Shown here one piece after another: positions 63,670 to 64,000 of a DNA stretch of 64,000 nt. Under the pieces are notes generated by a model that was not told the DNA's origin, did not search any database, and saw only the letters and a program-made list of their open reading frames with translations. Made by a program: the position numbers and the translations under genes. The stretch comes from Cellulosimicrobium funkei (GTDB taxonomy: Bacteria > Actinomycetota > Actinomycetes > Actinomycetales > Cellulomonadaceae), in the NCBI RefSeq assembly GCF_004519295.1, contig NZ_SOZH01000001.1, positions 248,001-312,000 on the forward strand, given 5' to 3'. The first letter of the stretch is position 1, and each line of letters begins with the position of its first letter.

Positions 63670-64000
63670 ATGGACCTCTCCGTGCTCACCCGCCCCGCCC
63701 CGCCCGTGCCGCCCGTCGCGACGGTCGCGCGCGTCGCGCTGGGGCTCGCCCTGGTCGGGGCCGGGATCAGCCACCTCACGGTCGCGCGCGAGGAGTTCCA
63801 GGCGCAGGTCCCGTCCTGGTTCCCCGTGGACGACGACGTGACGGTGCTCGCGTCGGGCGCCGTCGAGATCGCGCTCGGCGGGTCGCTCGTCGTGCTGTCC
63901 CGGTGGCGCGTCGCCGTCGGGCTCGTCGCCGCCGCGTTCTTCGTGGTGATCTTCCCGGGGAACGTCGGGCAGTGGCTCGAGCACCAGGACGGGTTCGGCC
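63670..64000 (+). CDS. DoxX-like membrane protein (3'-truncated by the window)
   Basis: The first 110 residues are visible (MDLSVLTRPAPPVPPVATVARV). Helices at about 20-40 (VALGLALVGAGISHLTVA), 60-75 and 82-98. HLTVAREEFQAQVPSWFP and GAVEIALGGSLVVLSRWRVAVGLV resemble DoxX/DoxD-type four-helix proteins. GACGAT lies 6 nt before the ATG, again a leaderless layout. The frame is open to the window end. Confidence 0.7.
   Translation, partial: MDLSVLTRPAPPVPPVATVARVALGLALVGAGISHLTVAREEFQAQVPSWFPVDDDVTVLASGAVEIALGGSLVVLSRWRVAVGLVAAAFFVVIFPGNVGQWLEHQDGFG

Overview
The window is chromosome from a very high-G+C Gram-positive actinobacterium. Nearly every codon ends in G or C, GTG starts are common, many genes appear to be leaderless, and the promoters, iron box and CRP, LytTR and CebR-like boxes are of actinobacterial type. 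The secreted beta-1,3-glucanase with a ricin-type lectin domain, the GH3 glycosidase, the CebR-like box and the large secreted sugar dehydrogenases point to a polysaccharide-degrading micrococcalean such as Cellulosimicrobium, Cellulomonas or Isoptericola. That placement is inference from gene content.

Layout. 1-7187: a secreted sugar-processing and cell-surface cluster, with a 5'-truncated glucose/sorbosone dehydrogenase with PKD and Ig-like domains, a Tat-exported TIM-barrel sugar isomerase-like protein, a WxL-like secreted protein and its DUF916 (WxL-interacting) membrane partner. 7271-11647: an unknown protein, a polytopic glycosyltransferase-like protein, an MFS transporter and a PhzF protein. 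11814-15137: a second giant secreted sugar dehydrogenase (PA14, dehydrogenase, CBM, 3-keto-disaccharide hydrolase domain). 15409-19905: MMPL transporter, FBP zinc-finger protein, two VOC proteins and an orphan ATP-synthase-epsilon-like gene.

20089-24514 is a visibly lower-G+C accessory block: a MacAB-like exporter operon (peptidoglycan-binding adaptor, ABC ATPase, FtsX permease) facing a lipoprotein and two paralogous small secreted two-cysteine proteins. I consider this the best candidate for an undescribed system. 24816-28965: two small proteins, then metF-metE behind a SAM riboswitch. 29163-33188: a LytS/LytTR two-component system in one operon with a small membrane protein and a sodium:solute symporter. 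33274-35143: an iron-box-controlled siderophore-binding lipoprotein and siderophore-interacting reductase. 36773-37336: an AbiEi/AbiEii toxin-antitoxin pair with a clear operator. 38501-41061: cstA with its YbdD partner, preceded by paired LytTR-type repeats and a CRP-like box, so the two-component system 6 kb away may control it.

41231-51629: acetyltransferases, TetR regulators, an MFS transporter, a GH3 glycosidase/MFS operon facing its TetR regulator across a palindrome, an NYN-LOTUS ribonuclease-like protein and an alpha/beta hydrolase/TetR pair with twin operators. 51855-58465: GH16 glucanase behind a CebR-like box, a cation:proton antiporter, 8-oxoguanine deaminase and a purine/uracil permease. 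58609-64000: APC permease, PlsC acyltransferase, ZIP metal transporter, a NarL-type two-component system and a truncated DoxX-like gene. No tRNA, rRNA, CRISPR array, transposase or integrase was seen.
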